A stretch of 64,000 bases of DNA, taken from positions 234,520-298,519 of the forward strand of contig NZ_SNXS01000001.1 in assembly GCF_004362525.1 (NCBI RefSeq), written 5' to 3'. Positions within the stretch are counted from its first letter, which is position 1. Each line of letters starts with the position of its first letter. The position numbers and the translations under genes were made by a program. The stretch comes from Roseateles toxinivorans. Lineage in GTDB: Bacteria > Pseudomonadota > Gammaproteobacteria > Burkholderiales > Burkholderiaceae_C. Shown piece after piece: positions 26,051 to 36,256 of the stretch. The notes under the pieces were generated by a model. It was not told where the DNA came from, did not search any database, and saw nothing but the letters and a program-made list of their open reading frames with translations.

Positions 26051-28287
26051 AACCTGACCAAACCGACCCCACCCTGACCCCCGCTGCAGACGAGGCCGCG
26101 CCCAAGCGACGCCGCACGCGCAAGCCTGCCGACGAGGCCGCCGCGCCAGCAGCAGTGCCCGTCGAAGCGCCGGTTGCGGCCGCTTTGTTCGGCGATGCGG
26201 CCGAGGCAGCGCCCAAGGTGCGCAAACCCCGGGCCAAGAAGGTGAGCGCAGAGGCTGCGGTGGAAGCCCCCGTCGAGACGCCGGCGGTCGAACCGGCCGT
26301 GTCGGCCGACGCCCCGGCCGCCAAGCGCCCAGCGCGGTCGCGCGCCAAGCCCAAGGCTGAGGCGGCCGAGGCTGTGGCCGAGCCGGTTGCACAAGCCGCC
26401 CCGGTTGCCGAGGTGCGCGTGGAGTCCACGGGCGCATCGACCGAAGCCGGTCCGCGCGAAGAGGGTGGTGGCGACGATGGCGAGGGTGAGCAGGGCGGCG
26501 AACGCGGTCCGCGCTCCGGCCGCAACCGCCGCCGTGGCCGCAAGGGCCGCGCGCAAGACGGCGATCAGCCGCGTGTCCAGGGCCAGGAGCAGCGTCCCCA
26601 GGCGCCCGCCGTGGCGCTGGCGCCCGAGGTGCAGGCCGAGGCCGGCGCCTTGTTTGCCCAGGTGCTGACCGGTGACTTCGACGCCGCAGGTGACGCGCCG
26701 GAGCATTCGCAGGACGACGACGAGGAAGACGACGACCGCGATTTTGATGAGGACGATGGCGACGACGATGGCGACGAAATCGAAGGCCAGACCAAACGCG
26801 TGCTGGCCCCCGATGCCGATGCGCCCAAGCTGCACAAGGTGCTGGCCCAGGCCGGCATCGGCTCGCGCCGCGAGATGGAAGAGCTGATTCTCGATGGCCG
26901 CATCACCGTCAATGGCGAGGCGGCCCATATCGGCCAGCGCATTTCCTATGGCGACCAGATCCGTGTCGGTGGCAAGCCGATACGCTTTCGCATTGCCGCG
27001 CCTACGCCGCGCATCCTGGCCTATCACAAGCCGACCGGCGAAGTGGTCTCGCACAACGACCCGGAGAACCGCCCGACCGTGTTCCGCCACCTGCCGCGCC
27101 TGCAGCAGGGCAAGTGGCAGTCGGTCGGCCGTCTGGACCTGAACACCGAAGGCCTGTTGCTGTTCACCACCTCCGGTGATCTGGCCAACCAGCTGATGCA
27201 CCCGCGCTTCGGCGTCGAGCGCGAGTACGCCGTGCGCGTGCTGGGCACCCTGACCGACGATCAGCGCAACCGCCTGCTGGAAGGCGTGATCATCGAGGGC
27301 CAGAAGGCCGGCTTCAAGAGCATCGAGGATGGCGGCGGTGAGGGCGTGAACCACTGGTATCGGGTCATCATCACCGAAGGCCGCAACCGTGAAGTGCGCA
27401 AGCTGTTCGACGCGGTGGGCCTGACGGTCAGCCGCCTGATCCGCATCCGCTACGGCACCGTGGTGCTGCCGCGCGGCCTCAAGCGTGGCGTCTGGGTCGA
27501 GCTGGGTGAGAGCGATGTCAGCACGATACGCCGCCTGGCCGGTGGTGACCGCCAGCAGCAGAATCAGCAGGGCCGGGGCGACAACCAGCCGCGCAATGAC
27601 GGGCGCAACAACGACGGCCGCGGTGGCCGCAACAATGAAGCCCGCGGTCCGAACCGCGGGCAAGGCCCGCAGCAGGGCGGCGGCCAGCAGCAACGGGGCC
27701 CGGACGGCAACCAGCAGCGCGGTCGCCGTGGTGAGCCGCGCCAGGGCGGGCAGGGCGGCAATCAGGGGCCGCGCGACGAGCAACGTGGCCCGGATCGCAA
27801 TGTCGAGCGCAATCTCGACCAGAGCGCGCCGCGCGACCGCGACGACGAGTTCGACGATGACGATCTGCCGCGCGGCGTGATCCCGAATCCGCTGGAGCAG
27901 ACCTTTGACAAGCGCTTTGTCAAGGGCGGCGGTCGAGGCGGCCTCGGCGGTTTCGGCCCCGGCGGTTCCAGCCCCATTCATGATCGCGGCCCGCAAGGCC
28001 GTGGGGGGCAGGGTCGCGGCCCAGGGCGCCAGGGTGGCGGCAACAAGGAAGACGGTCCGCGTCAACCCGATCCGCTGCAGACCTCGGTTGGCTACATCGG
28101 CGCCGACGCCTTCATGCAGCGAGCCCGTGGCGGCAAGCGCGGCGGTGGCGGTGGCGGTGGTGGCGGTGGAGGTGGCGGAGGAGGTCGCGGCTTTGGCGGG
28201 GGCTCCGGCGGCGGCGGCGGTGGCCGCGGCTTTGGTGGGGGCGGCGGTGGCGGTGGTGGTAACCGCGGCGGCGGCCGCGGTCGCTAA
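26047..28287 (+). CDS. rluB: 23S rRNA pseudouridine(2605) synthase RluB with very long disordered tails
   Basis: The protein has 746 residues, where E. coli RluB has about 290. The enzyme core is only residues 260-497: an S4 domain from [25 protein letters not shown], then the RsuA-type catalytic domain with [21 protein letters not shown] (catalytic Asp364) and [16 protein letters not shown]. Residues 1-259 are Ala/Pro/Glu/Lys-rich, with Arg/Gly stretches and an acidic run of Asp/Glu around 219-242. Residues 498-746 are Asn/Gln/Arg/Gly-rich, ending in long Gly runs broken by RGFGG and [10 protein letters not shown]-rich tails like this bind RNA and can drive condensation. Translational coupling to scpB by a 4-base overlap. 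Confidence 0.93.
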   Translation: MKPDQTDPTLTPAADEAAPKRRRTRKPADEAAAPAAVPVEAPVAAALFGDAAEAAPKVRKPRAKKVSAEAAVEAPVETPAVEPAVSADAPAAKRPARSRAKPKAEAAEAVAEPVAQAAPVAEVRVESTGASTEAGPREEGGGDDGEGEQGGERGPRSGRNRRRGRKGRAQDGDQPRVQGQEQRPQAPAVALAPEVQAEAGALFAQVLTGDFDAAGDAPEHSQDDDEEDDDRDFDEDDGDDDGDEIEGQTKRVLAPDADAPKLHKVLAQAGIGSRREMEELILDGRITVNGEAAHIGQRISYGDQIRVGGKPIRFRIAAPTPRILAYHKPTGEVVSHNDPENRPTVFRHLPRLQQGKWQSVGRLDLNTEGLLLFTTSGDLANQLMHPRFGVEREYAVRVLGTLTDDQRNRLLEGVIIEGQKAGFKSIEDGGGEGVNHWYRVIITEGRNREVRKLFDAVGLTVSRLIRIRYGTVVLPRGLKRGVWVELGESDVSTIRRLAGGDRQQQNQQGRGDNQPRNDGRNNDGRGGRNNEARGPNRGQGPQQGGGQQQRGPDGNQQRGRRGEPRQGGQGGNQGPRDEQRGPDRNVERNLDQSAPRDRDDEFDDDDLPRGVIPNPLEQTFDKRFVKGGGRGGLGGFGPGGSSPIHDRGPQGRGGQGRGPGRQGGGNKEDGPRQPDPLQTSVGYIGADAFMQRARGGKRGGGGGGGGGGGGGGGRGFGGGSGGGGGGRGFGGGGGGGGGNRGGGRGR

Positions 28288-28317
28288 GGCGCAGGCCCAG
28301 CCCCGCTATTCGCTGGT

Positions 28318-28361
28318 CTGACATCCCTTGATGTCAGGCCGGCACGTTCCCAAGCTACAAT
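28318..28361 (+). promoter_or_regulatory. Hairpin and -10 box upstream of ndk
   Basis: CTGACATC-CCTT-GATGTCAG (28318-28337) is a perfect 8-bp hairpin without a T tract. TACAAT (28356-28361) follows and could be the ndk -10 box. TTGATG inside the hairpin is too far away (22 bases) for an ideal -35. Confidence 0.4.
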
Positions 28362-28402
28362 CCAAGGCTTTGCTAAGTCTTTGAATTCAGGAGAATTTCA
28401 CC

Positions 28403-28828
28403 ATGGCGATCGAACGCACTCTGTCCATCATCAAGCCCGATGCCGTGGCTAAAAATGTCATCGGCCAAATCTATGCCCGCTTCGAAGGCGCTGGCCTGAA
28501 GGTGGTTGCCGCCAAGATGGCCCACCTGTCGCGTGGCGAGGCCGAAGCCTTTTATGCCGTGCACAAGGCCCGTCCCTTCTTCAACGACCTGGTCAACTTC
28601 ATGATCTCCGGTCCGGTGATGATCCAGGCGCTGGAAGGCGAAGGCGCCATCGCCAAGAACCGTGACCTGATGGGCGCCACGGACCCGAAGAAGGCCGAGA
28701 AGGGCACCATCCGTGCCGACTTCGCCGACAGCATCGACGCCAATGCCGTGCACGGCTCGGACGCTGCCGAGACGGCTGCCGCCGAAGTGGCATTCTTCTT
28801 CCCCGGCATGAACGTTTACAGCCGCTGA
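28403..28828 (+). CDS. ndk: Nucleoside diphosphate kinase
   Basis: This 141-residue enzyme starts at ATG 28403 with CAGGAG upstream. It transfers the gamma phosphate between nucleoside triphosphates and diphosphates through a phospho-histidine. The active-site segment DANAVHGSD with its histidine (around residue 117) is present. Other conserved parts are [34 protein letters not shown] and [21 protein letters not shown]. It is the first gene of the ndk-rlmN-pilW-rodZ-ispG-hisS run, conserved in betaproteobacteria. Confidence 0.97.
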   Translation: MAIERTLSIIKPDAVAKNVIGQIYARFEGAGLKVVAAKMAHLSRGEAEAFYAVHKARPFFNDLVNFMISGPVMIQALEGEGAIAKNRDLMGATDPKKAEKGTIRADFADSIDANAVHGSDAAETAAAEVAFFFPGMNVYSR

Positions 28829-28883
28829 AGGCGGTCTGCACCTCTTGAAGCCTCGGCAACAAGAGGCGCTTGAGAGGATGGAT

Positions 28884-30008
28884 ATGGACGCGGTCAACCT
28901 GCTTGGATTCGATCTGGAAGGCCTGGCCGCGTTTTGCGAGCAGCTGGGGGAAAAGCGCTTTCGCGCCACCCAGCTGTTCCGCTGGATTCATCAAAAGGGT
29001 GCGGCGGACTTCAACGCCATGTCCGATCTGGCCAAGTCGCTGCGCGACAAGCTGGCCACCCGCGCGGTCATCACCGCGCTGCCCATCATCAGCGAGCATG
29101 TCTCGCTAGATGGCACCGTCAAGTGGCTGTTCGACGTCGGTGCCGGCGATGCTGTCGAGGCGGTGTTCATCCCCGAAGACGACCGCGGCACGCTGTGCAT
29201 CTCGTCGCAGGCCGGTTGCGCCGTTGGCTGCCGTTTCTGCTCCACCGGCCATCAGGGCTTCAGCCGCAATCTGACCACGGCCGAGATCCTGGCCCAGCTC
29301 TGGTTTGCCGAGCACACGCTGCGCAAGCGCCTGGGTTCGGATGAGCGCGTCATCAGCAATGTGGTGATGATGGGCATGGGCGAGCCGCTGCAGAACTACG
29401 CGGCCCTGGTGCCGGCGTTGAAAGTGATGCTGGACGACCATGGCTACGGCCTGTCGCGCCGCCGCGTCACGGTCTCGACCTCGGGCGTTGTGCCCATGAT
29501 CGACCGCCTGCGCGACGACTGCCCGGTGGCCCTGGCCGTGTCGCTGCACGCGCCGCTGGACCCGCTGCGCGACATGCTGGTGCCGCTGAACAAGAAGTAC
29601 CCGATCGCCGAGTTGCTGGACGCCTGCAATCGCTATCTGGACAAGGCGCCGCGCGACTTCATCACCTTTGAATACTGCATGCTGGACGGCGTCAATGACA
29701 CGCCGGAGCTGGCGGCCGAATTGGTCAAGTTGTTGCGTGGTCACGTGTCGTGCAAGATCAATCTGATCCCGTTCAACCCGTTCCCGGCCTCGGGCCTGAA
29801 GCGCAGCCCGCGCGAGCGCGTCACGGCCTTTGCCAAGATCCTGCAGGACGCGGGCCTGATCACCACGGTGCGCAAGACCCGCGGCGATGATATCGACGCT
29901 GCCTGTGGTCAACTCGCGGGTGAGGTACAAGACCGAACCCGTGCGCACATCCGCATGGTGCGAGCCCCGGTGAAGGCGCCGGGAACAGAACAAGACAGTC
30001 CCCAGTGA
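28884..30008 (+). CDS. rlmN: Dual-specificity RNA methyltransferase RlmN
   Basis: This 374-residue radical SAM enzyme makes 2-methyladenosine at 23S A2503 and in some tRNAs. The [4Fe-4S] cysteines are in [16 protein letters not shown] (Cx3Cx2C). The SAM segment [13 protein letters not shown] and the C-terminal methyl-carrying cysteine in [11 protein letters not shown] are visible. ATG 28884 has AGAGG 6 bases upstream. ATG 28878 directly abuts that site, and an in-frame TTG at 28845 is less likely. It lies 55 bases after ndk. Confidence 0.95.
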   Translation: MDAVNLLGFDLEGLAAFCEQLGEKRFRATQLFRWIHQKGAADFNAMSDLAKSLRDKLATRAVITALPIISEHVSLDGTVKWLFDVGAGDAVEAVFIPEDDRGTLCISSQAGCAVGCRFCSTGHQGFSRNLTTAEILAQLWFAEHTLRKRLGSDERVISNVVMMGMGEPLQNYAALVPALKVMLDDHGYGLSRRRVTVSTSGVVPMIDRLRDDCPVALAVSLHAPLDPLRDMLVPLNKKYPIAELLDACNRYLDKAPRDFITFEYCMLDGVNDTPELAAELVKLLRGHVSCKINLIPFNPFPASGLKRSPRERVTAFAKILQDAGLITTVRKTRGDDIDAACGQLAGEVQDRTRAHIRMVRAPVKAPGTEQDSPQ

Positions 30009-30049
30009 GCTCCTCAAGGAGCTGGCTGAGCGATTTGAGAGAGGCGGCA

Positions 30050-30862
30050 ATGAGCATTGGTTGGTGGCAATGGCGTTTGTGCTTGGCCTTGACGGCCGTC
30101 GTCGGCCTGGCTGGCTGTGGTGCGACGGGCATGACGGGCGGGTCCACCGCCGGCCCTCAGATCCGCACCGAGTCCGATCAGACCGACAACGACCGGCGCG
30201 CCAAGGTGCGGCTGGAGCTGGCCGAGGGCTATTTCTCGCGCGGCCAATACACAACGGCGCTGGACGAGGTCAAGCAGGCCTTTGCCGCCAAGCCCGAGCT
30301 GATCGAAGGCTACAACCTGCGTGGCCTGATCTATGCCGCCATGGGCGAGGATGCCCTGGCCGAGGACAGCTTCCGCCGGGCGCTGGCCATCAATGGCCGC
30401 GATGCCGATGCGCTGCACAACTATGGTTGGTTCCTGTGCCAGCATCAGCGCTGGGCTGCTGCCACTGCGCAGTTCGATCTGGCCATTGCCTTGCCGCAGT
30501 ACCGTGGCGTGTCCCGCACCCTGCTGGCCAAGGGCGTCTGCCAGGCCCGTGCCGGCCAGTGGATGGAGGCTGAGGGCACCTTGCTGCGTGCGTTCGAACT
30601 CGATCCGACCAGCCCGGCGGTGACCGTCAATCTGGCCGAGGTGCTGTACCGTCGCGAAGACCTCGACCGCGCCCGTTTCTATATCCGCCGCGTCAACAGC
30701 CAGGCCGATCTGCTCAGTGCCCAGACCCTGTGGCTGGCCCTGCGCATCGAGCGCAAGCTGGGCAATACCCAGTCGGTGCGCGAACTGGGCGACCAGATGC
30801 TTAAACGCTTTCCTAGATCCCAAGAGGCCCTGGCCTTCGAGAATGGACGATTCGATGACTGA
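30050..30862 (+). CDS. pilW: Type IV pilus biogenesis/stability lipoprotein PilW (PilF)
   Basis: This 270-residue lipoprotein starts at ATG 30050 with AGAGAGG about 6 bases upstream. The signal peptide ends in the lipobox GLAGC, followed by a short linker and about six TPR-like repeats (RLELAEGYFSRGQYTTALDEVKQAF, YNLRGLIYAAMGEDALAEDSFRRALAI, AVTVNLAEVLYRREDLDRARFYI). PilW/PilF is the pilotin that brings the PilQ secretin to the outer membrane. The place between rlmN and rodZ-ispG-hisS is the conserved one. Its end overlaps the rodZ-like gene. Confidence 0.92.
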   Translation: MSIGWWQWRLCLALTAVVGLAGCGATGMTGGSTAGPQIRTESDQTDNDRRAKVRLELAEGYFSRGQYTTALDEVKQAFAAKPELIEGYNLRGLIYAAMGEDALAEDSFRRALAINGRDADALHNYGWFLCQHQRWAAATAQFDLAIALPQYRGVSRTLLAKGVCQARAGQWMEAEGTLLRAFELDPTSPAVTVNLAEVLYRREDLDRARFYIRRVNSQADLLSAQTLWLALRIERKLGNTQSVRELGDQMLKRFPRSQEALAFENGRFDD

Positions 30863-31769
30863 GGATTCCGGTACGCCCGCACCGATGGGGCTGACCGCGG
30901 CCGATGTGCCCCGCACGGCCGGCGCCTTGTTGCGTCAGGCCCGTCAGGCCAAGGGCCTGCATATCGCCGCGTTGGCGGCCTCCTTGAAAGTGCCGCAGCG
31001 CAAGCTGGAGGCGCTGGAGGGTGACCGCCACGAGGAACTGCTGGACGCCACCTTTGCCCGTGCGTTGGCCCAGACCATGTGCCGCTCGCTGAAGGTCGAC
31101 CCAGCGCCGGTGCTGGCCCTGCTGCCGCACGCGGTGGATCCGGCGCTGGACCGCGTCGCCCAGGGGCTGAACCAGCCCTTCCGCGAGCGTCCGGGCCGCG
31201 AAGAGCCCCAGTCCTGGGCCTGGTTGAAGCGTCCCGGGCCATTGGCCGCCATCGTTCTGCTGACGGCCGCTGCCGCCGTCTATCTGGCGCCCAGCAGCCT
31301 GTGGAGCGGGCTGGGGCAGGGCGATGGCGTGAGTACGCCGAGTGCCGCGGCCTCGGAGCCGGTGTTCCCTCCGGCCGCCGCGAGTTCCGGCGTCAGCCCC
31401 GGTGAGCCCGCGGTCGAACTGCAGCCGGCGCCGTCGGCGGCCACGCCGACTCCCGTGGGAACTGTAGCGGCGACGGCGTCGGCCCCGGTATTGGCAGCGG
31501 TTTCGACAGCGAGCGCGGCAGCGGCCACCGGCAACGGTCCCCTGCGCCTCAGCGCACGCGCCCAGACCTGGGTCGAGGTGCGCGATGCCAACGAGCAGGT
31601 GCTTGCCATGCGCACGCTGGAAAGCGGCGAGCAGCTGGTGCTGGACGGCGCCATGCCCTTCAAGATCAAGATCGGCAATGCGGCCGGTGCCGAGGTCCAG
31701 TTCCGCGGCCAGCCGGTGGATCTGAGCATGCGCGCGGTCAACAACGTCGCCCGCTTTGAACTCAAGTAA
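30855..31769 (+). CDS. rodZ: RodZ-like helix-turn-helix membrane protein with DUF4115 domain
   Basis: This protein has about 304 residues from ATG 30855; an in-frame ATG at 30843 is the alternative. Both overlap the end of pilW. Order: a Xre-type helix-turn-helix (about 20-90: [57 protein letters not shown]), a single membrane helix (about 128-145), an Ala/Ser/Pro/Thr-rich linker, and a C-terminal DUF4115 domain (about 230-304: [39 protein letters not shown]). This is the RodZ plan: the cytoplasmic part binds MreB filaments to set cell shape. The neighbours ispG-hisS match the E. coli rodZ locus. Confidence 0.9.
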   Translation: MTEDSGTPAPMGLTAADVPRTAGALLRQARQAKGLHIAALAASLKVPQRKLEALEGDRHEELLDATFARALAQTMCRSLKVDPAPVLALLPHAVDPALDRVAQGLNQPFRERPGREEPQSWAWLKRPGPLAAIVLLTAAAAVYLAPSSLWSGLGQGDGVSTPSAAASEPVFPPAAASSGVSPGEPAVELQPAPSAATPTPVGTVAATASAPVLAAVSTASAAAATGNGPLRLSARAQTWVEVRDANEQVLAMRTLESGEQLVLDGAMPFKIKIGNAAGAEVQFRGQPVDLSMRAVNNVARFELK

Positions 31770-31788
31770 TCAGCAAGCAGCAGTCATC

Positions 31789-33075
31789 ATGAGCGACTTC
31801 AACAACGATCTCGAAGAAGCCATCGCACCGGCCGTGGTGGCGCCGCGCCGCTCGCGCCAGGCCCAGGTGCGCTGGGGTGAACGCCTGGTCACCGTCGGTG
31901 GCAACGCCCCGGTGCGCGTGCAGTCGATGACCAATACCGACACGGTCGATGTGATAGGCACCGCCATCCAGGTCAAGGAGCTGGCGATTGCCGGCTCGGA
32001 GATGGTGCGCATCACCGTCAACACGCCCGAGGCGGCCGACGCCGTGCCCCATATCCGCGAGCAGCTCGACCGCATGGGCATAGACGTGCCGCTGGTCGGC
32101 GACTTCCACTACAACGGTCACCGCCTGCTGACCGAGCATCCGGCCATGGCCCGGGCCCTGTCCAAGTACCGTATCAACCCCGGCAATGTCGGCAAGGGGG
32201 ACAAGAAGGACCGCCAGTTCGCGATGATGGTCGAGGCGGCGATGCAGTACGACAAGGTCGTGCGCATCGGCGTCAACTGGGGCAGCCTGGACCAGGAACT
32301 GCTGGCCCAGATGATGGACGACAACGCCAGGCGCGCGCAGCCCTGGGACGCCAAGCAGGTGATGTACCAGGCGCTGGTGCAGTCGGCGCTGAGCTCGGCC
32401 GCCTATGCGCGCGAGCTTGGCATGAACCCGGACAACATCATCATCAGCTGCAAGGTCAGTGGCGTGCAGGACCTGATCTCGGTATATCGCGCCCTGGCCC
32501 GACGCTGCGACTATGCGCTGCACCTGGGCCTGACCGAGGCCGGCATGGGCACCAAGGGCACGGTGGCCTCGGCCACGGCGCTCTCGATCCTGATGCAGGA
32601 GGGCATTGGCGACACCATTCGCGTCTCGCTGACGCCGCAGCCCGGCGAGGCCCGCACCCAGGAAGTGGTGGTTGCGCTGGAGATCCTGCAGTCGCTGGGC
32701 CTGCGCCACTTCAATCCCAGCGTCACCGCCTGCCCCGGCTGCGGCCGCACCACCAGCACCACCTTCCAGGAGCTGGCCAAGCAGATCGACGACTTCCTGC
32801 GCGAGCAGATGCCGCTCTGGCGCAGCCGGTACCCGGGCGTCGAGAACATGAAGGTGGCCGTGATGGGCTGCATCGTCAACGGCCCCGGCGAGAGCAAGCA
32901 TGCCGACATCGGCATCAGCCTGCCCGGTACCGGCGAGGCACCGGCCGCACCCGTCTTCATCGACGGCGAGAAGGCCCTGACCCTGCGCGGCGCCGGCATT
33001 GCCACCGAGTTCCAGACCCTGGTCGAGGACTACATCGAAAAGCGTTTCGGCGCAAAGAGCGGCGTGGCCGCGTGA
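31789..33075 (+). CDS. ispG: 4-hydroxy-3-methylbut-2-en-1-yl diphosphate synthase
   Basis: This 428-residue [4Fe-4S] enzyme catalyses the penultimate step of the MEP isoprenoid pathway. The cluster ligands are in ACPGCGRT and GCIVNGPGE. The N-terminal barrel shows [12 protein letters not shown] and [17 protein letters not shown]. The last segment of the gene ([22 protein letters not shown]) is typical. The start at ATG 31789 is 20 bases after rodZ; a possible upstream start at 31756 would overlap rodZ and add unconserved residues. dxr (56853), also in the window, encodes the second step of the same pathway, and uppS uses its products. Confidence 0.96.
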   Translation: MSDFNNDLEEAIAPAVVAPRRSRQAQVRWGERLVTVGGNAPVRVQSMTNTDTVDVIGTAIQVKELAIAGSEMVRITVNTPEAADAVPHIREQLDRMGIDVPLVGDFHYNGHRLLTEHPAMARALSKYRINPGNVGKGDKKDRQFAMMVEAAMQYDKVVRIGVNWGSLDQELLAQMMDDNARRAQPWDAKQVMYQALVQSALSSAAYARELGMNPDNIIISCKVSGVQDLISVYRALARRCDYALHLGLTEAGMGTKGTVASATALSILMQEGIGDTIRVSLTPQPGEARTQEVVVALEILQSLGLRHFNPSVTACPGCGRTTSTTFQELAKQIDDFLREQMPLWRSRYPGVENMKVAVMGCIVNGPGESKHADIGISLPGTGEAPAAPVFIDGEKALTLRGAGIATEFQTLVEDYIEKRFGAKSGVAA

Positions 33076-33081
33076 GATTGC

Positions 33082-34392
33082 ATGACTGAACAGAAAAAGC
33101 AGCCGCAGCTCCAGGCGGTCAAGGGCATGAACGACATCCTGCCGCCGGAATCGGCGCGCTGGGAATGGCTGGAAGAGAAGATGCGCAGCGTGTTGCAGCG
33201 CTATGGCTACCAGAACGTGCGCACGCCCATCGTCGAACCCACGGCCCTGTTCGTGCGCGGCATCGGCGAGGTGACCGACATCGTCGAGAAGGAGATGTAT
33301 GCCTTCGAAGACCGTGCGGACAAGCACGGCCAGGCCGAGCATCTGGCTCTGCGCCCCGAGATGACCGCCGGCGTGGTGCGCGCGATGACCGAGCATTCCT
33401 TTCTGCGCGACTCTGGCCGGCGCCTGTACTACTTCGGCGCGATGTTCCGCCGAGAGAAGCCGCAGAAGGGCCGCTACCGCCAGTTTCACCAGATGGGTAT
33501 CGAGGCGCTGGGCTTTGCCGGCCCCGATGTGGACGCCGAGGTCATCCTGCTGGGCAACCGCCTGTTGCGCGAGCTGGGCCTGGTCGACGGCGAGCACTTC
33601 CATCTGGAGCTGAACTGCCTGGGCGAGGCCGACGAGCGCCGCGCCCACCGCGAGGCCTTGATCGCCCACCTCGAACAGCACATCGATCTGCTGGACGAGG
33701 ACGGCAAGCGTCGCCTGCACACCAATCCGCTGCGCGTGCTCGACACCAAGAATCCGGCGCTGCAGGACATGGCCAATGCGGCTCCGAAGCTGCTGGACTT
33801 CCTGGGCGAGGCCTCGCTGGCTCACTTCAACGGCGTGCGCGCCATCCTTGACGCGGCCGGCGTCGCCTACCGCATCAACCCGCGCCTGGTGCGCGGCCTG
33901 GACTATTACAACCTGACCGTGTTCGAGTGGGTCACCGACAAGCTCGGCTCCCAGGGCACGGTCTGCGGCGGCGGGCGCTATGACGGTCTGATCGAACAAT
34001 TGGGCGGCAAGCCGGCACCGGCGGTCGGCTTCGGCATGGGCATGGAGCGCATGCTGCTGCTGCTGGAGGAGGTGGGCGTGCCCGTGCCTCCGCAGGCGCC
34101 TGCGGTCTATGCCATCGTGCCCAGCGCTGCAGTTCTGCCCCAGGTCTTCGTCGTGCTGGAAGGGCTGCGCGCCGCCGGCGTGTCGGTGCAGATGCACCCG
34201 GGCCAGTCCGGCATGAAATCGCAGTTCAAGAAGGCCGACGGCAGTGGCGCGGCCTGGGCCCTGATCTTCGGCGACGACGAGGTGGCCCAGGGCCTGGTGG
34301 CCGTCAAGCATCTGCGCGACACCGCCGTGCCGCAAACCACCAGGTCGCTGGCTGACGTGTCAAGCTGGGCTTCCGAGCTCCTCCGCGCATAA
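33082..34392 (+). CDS. hisS: Histidine-tRNA ligase
   Basis: This 436-residue class II aminoacyl-tRNA synthetase has the motifs [18 protein letters not shown] and [15 protein letters not shown]. Motif 2 is [23 protein letters not shown]. The histidine-binding segment is [13 protein letters not shown], and motif 3 is around [17 protein letters not shown]-terminal anticodon-binding domain is present (about 335-430). It starts 6 bases after ispG. The window also holds hisZ, a catalytically dead relative of this protein, at 41743. Confidence 0.97.
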   Translation: MTEQKKQPQLQAVKGMNDILPPESARWEWLEEKMRSVLQRYGYQNVRTPIVEPTALFVRGIGEVTDIVEKEMYAFEDRADKHGQAEHLALRPEMTAGVVRAMTEHSFLRDSGRRLYYFGAMFRREKPQKGRYRQFHQMGIEALGFAGPDVDAEVILLGNRLLRELGLVDGEHFHLELNCLGEADERRAHREALIAHLEQHIDLLDEDGKRRLHTNPLRVLDTKNPALQDMANAAPKLLDFLGEASLAHFNGVRAILDAAGVAYRINPRLVRGLDYYNLTVFEWVTDKLGSQGTVCGGGRYDGLIEQLGGKPAPAVGFGMGMERMLLLLEEVGVPVPPQAPAVYAIVPSAAVLPQVFVVLEGLRAAGVSVQMHPGQSGMKSQFKKADGSGAAWALIFGDDEVAQGLVAVKHLRDTAVPQTTRSLADVSSWASELLRA

Positions 34393-34432
34393 TCCCCGCT
34401 TTCCCTTTCTCTCTACCGATACAAACAGTCTC

Positions 34433-35116
34433 ATGGCGTCTCCTCTCGATCTTGAAGAACAGGAACAGCTGGACCAGCTGAAGGCCTTCTGGAAGCAGTA
34501 CGGCAATCTCATCACCTGGCTGATCACCCTGGTGCTTGCCGTCTATGCGGGATGGATGGGCTGGAACTGGTGGCAGCGCGATCAGGCCGTCAAGGCCTCC
34601 GCCATGTATGACGAACTCGACCGCGCCGCGGCGGCCGGCGAGGCCGACAAGGCCGGCCGCGTGTTCGCCGACATGAAGGAGCGCTTCCCGCGCACCGTGT
34701 TCACCCAGCAGGGCGCGCTGCTGACCGCCAAGGTCCAGTACGAGAAGGGCCAGGCCGAAGCGGCCCGCACCACGCTGACCTGGGTGGCCGACAACGCCGG
34801 TGAGGATGAGTACCGCTCGCTGGCCCAGATCCGGCTGGCCGGTCTGCTGCTCGAGGCCAAGCAGTTCGACGCCGCGCTGAAGGCGCTGGACACCGTCAAG
34901 AGCAAGGACTTCGAAGCGCTGGCCGCCGACCGCCGTGGCGACATCCTGATCGCGCAGGGCAAGGGCGACGAGGCCAAGGCCCAGTATCAGAAGGCTTACG
35001 ACAGCATGGAGAAGACCCTGGACTACCGTCGATTGATCGAAGCCAAGCTGGCCGGCCTGGGCGTGCAGGCAGATGGCGCTGCCGCCAAGGCCGCTGCCGC
35101 AGGAGCCTCGAAATGA
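34433..35116 (+). CDS. YfgM family TPR protein (ancillary SecYEG translocon subunit)
   Basis: This 227-residue single-pass membrane protein has a cytoplasmic N-terminus (DLEEQEQLDQLKAFWKQYGN), a membrane helix at about residues 23-43 (LITWLITLVLAVYAGWMGW), and a periplasmic TPR-like region. The N-terminus and the order hisS-yfgM-bamB-der match E. coli, where YfgM works with PpiD at the translocon exit. The stop overlaps the bamB start (ATGA), coupling it to outer-membrane assembly. Confidence 0.92.
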   Translation: MASPLDLEEQEQLDQLKAFWKQYGNLITWLITLVLAVYAGWMGWNWWQRDQAVKASAMYDELDRAAAAGEADKAGRVFADMKERFPRTVFTQQGALLTAKVQYEKGQAEAARTTLTWVADNAGEDEYRSLAQIRLAGLLLEAKQFDAALKALDTVKSKDFEALAADRRGDILIAQGKGDEAKAQYQKAYDSMEKTLDYRRLIEAKLAGLGVQADGAAAKAAAAGASK

Positions 35117-36246
35117 TGCGCCTGCTTACACTGCGTCTGGCCCTGGGTCTGGGTCTGGCCGCCCTGCTGGGCGGCTGCTCGCTGTTCAGCAGTTCCAGCA
35201 AGAACAAGCCCACGCCGCTGGAAACCGTCGCGCCGCAGATTGCCGGCCGCGTGGTCTGGAACCAGCGGCTGGACAGCGTCAAGTTCCAGTTGGCACCTGC
35301 GGTCGTCGGGGGTAACTTCGTCGTCGCCGGCAGCGATGGCACCGTGACCGCGCTGTCCGCCGCGACCGGACAGACCGTCTGGCGCGTGCAGGTCGGTGAG
35401 CCGATCAGCGCTGGCGTGGGCAGCGATGGCCGCTTCTCGGCCGTCGTCACCCGTAACAACGACCTGGTGGTGATGGACGGCGAGCGCGTGCTGTGGCGCA
35501 AGCAGGTCGGCGCACCGGTCAGCACGGCGCCTCTTGTGGCCGGCGAGCGCGTGTTCGTGCAGCGTGTGGACCGGGTCGTTCAGGCCTTCGACGCGCTGGA
35601 CGGCCGCAAGATCTTCGACCTGCGCCGGCCCGGCGAGGCCCTGACCCTGGCCCAGGCCGGCGTATTGGCCAGCTACAAGGACACCCTGATTGCAGGTCTT
35701 GGCCCGCGCCTGACCGGCCTGGATCCGGTCAACGGCAATGTGCGCTGGGAGGCCAGCGTGGCCAACCCCCGTGGCACCAACGAGGTCGAGCGCCTGTCCG
35801 ACCTGCTCGGTCCTGTAGTGCGCGCCGGTGAAGTCATCTGTGTGCGCGCCTTCCAATCTGCCGTGGGCTGCGTCAACGCCGAACGTGGCACGGCGCTGTG
35901 GACGCGAAATGTCGGTGGCACCGACGCCATCGGCGGCGATGCCCAGGCGATCTTTGGTGCCGACGGCAGCGACCGCATCACCGCCTGGAAGACCGGCAGC
36001 GGTGACGTGATCTGGACCGCGGAGCAACTGCTGTACCGTGACCTGAGCGCGCCGCTGCTGCTGGGCAACACGGTGCTGTTCGGCGACTTCGAAGGCCAGG
36101 TGCACTTTCTCGCCCGCGACACCGGCAAAACCCAGCTGCGTGTGGCCACCGATGGCTCGCCCATCGTCGGCCGGCCGGTGGCCTCGGGCACAACCGTGCT
36201 GGTCGTGACGCGCAATGGCGGCCTGTTCGCCCTGCGTCCGGAATAA
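35113..36246 (+). CDS. bamB: Outer membrane protein assembly factor BamB
   Basis: This 377-residue lipoprotein has a signal peptide with lipobox LLGGC, then an eight-bladed PQQ-like beta-propeller. Blade signatures repeat along the protein: [84 protein letters not shown] and [21 protein letters not shown]. BamB helps BamA deliver and fold outer membrane proteins. der follows 10 bases after the stop, the same order as in E. coli. Confidence 0.95.
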   Translation: MMRLLTLRLALGLGLAALLGGCSLFSSSSKNKPTPLETVAPQIAGRVVWNQRLDSVKFQLAPAVVGGNFVVAGSDGTVTALSAATGQTVWRVQVGEPISAGVGSDGRFSAVVTRNNDLVVMDGERVLWRKQVGAPVSTAPLVAGERVFVQRVDRVVQAFDALDGRKIFDLRRPGEALTLAQAGVLASYKDTLIAGLGPRLTGLDPVNGNVRWEASVANPRGTNEVERLSDLLGPVVRAGEVICVRAFQSAVGCVNAERGTALWTRNVGGTDAIGGDAQAIFGADGSDRITAWKTGSGDVIWTAEQLLYRDLSAPLLLGNTVLFGDFEGQVHFLARDTGKTQLRVATDGSPIVGRPVASGTTVLVVTRNGGLFALRPE

Positions 36247-36256
36247 CAAGGAAGCA

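Noticed and set aside
25696-28065. 789-codon open frame antisense to scpB and rluB
   Set aside because: High GC and low-complexity DNA keep the antisense frame open. The translation is Ala/Leu-rich with no recognisable family, while both plus-strand genes have clear motifs.
31762-34335. 857-codon open frame antisense to ispG and hisS
   Set aside because: The translation is His/Gln/Gly/Leu-rich, typical of antisense GC-rich frames, and the plus strand encodes two certain enzymes.
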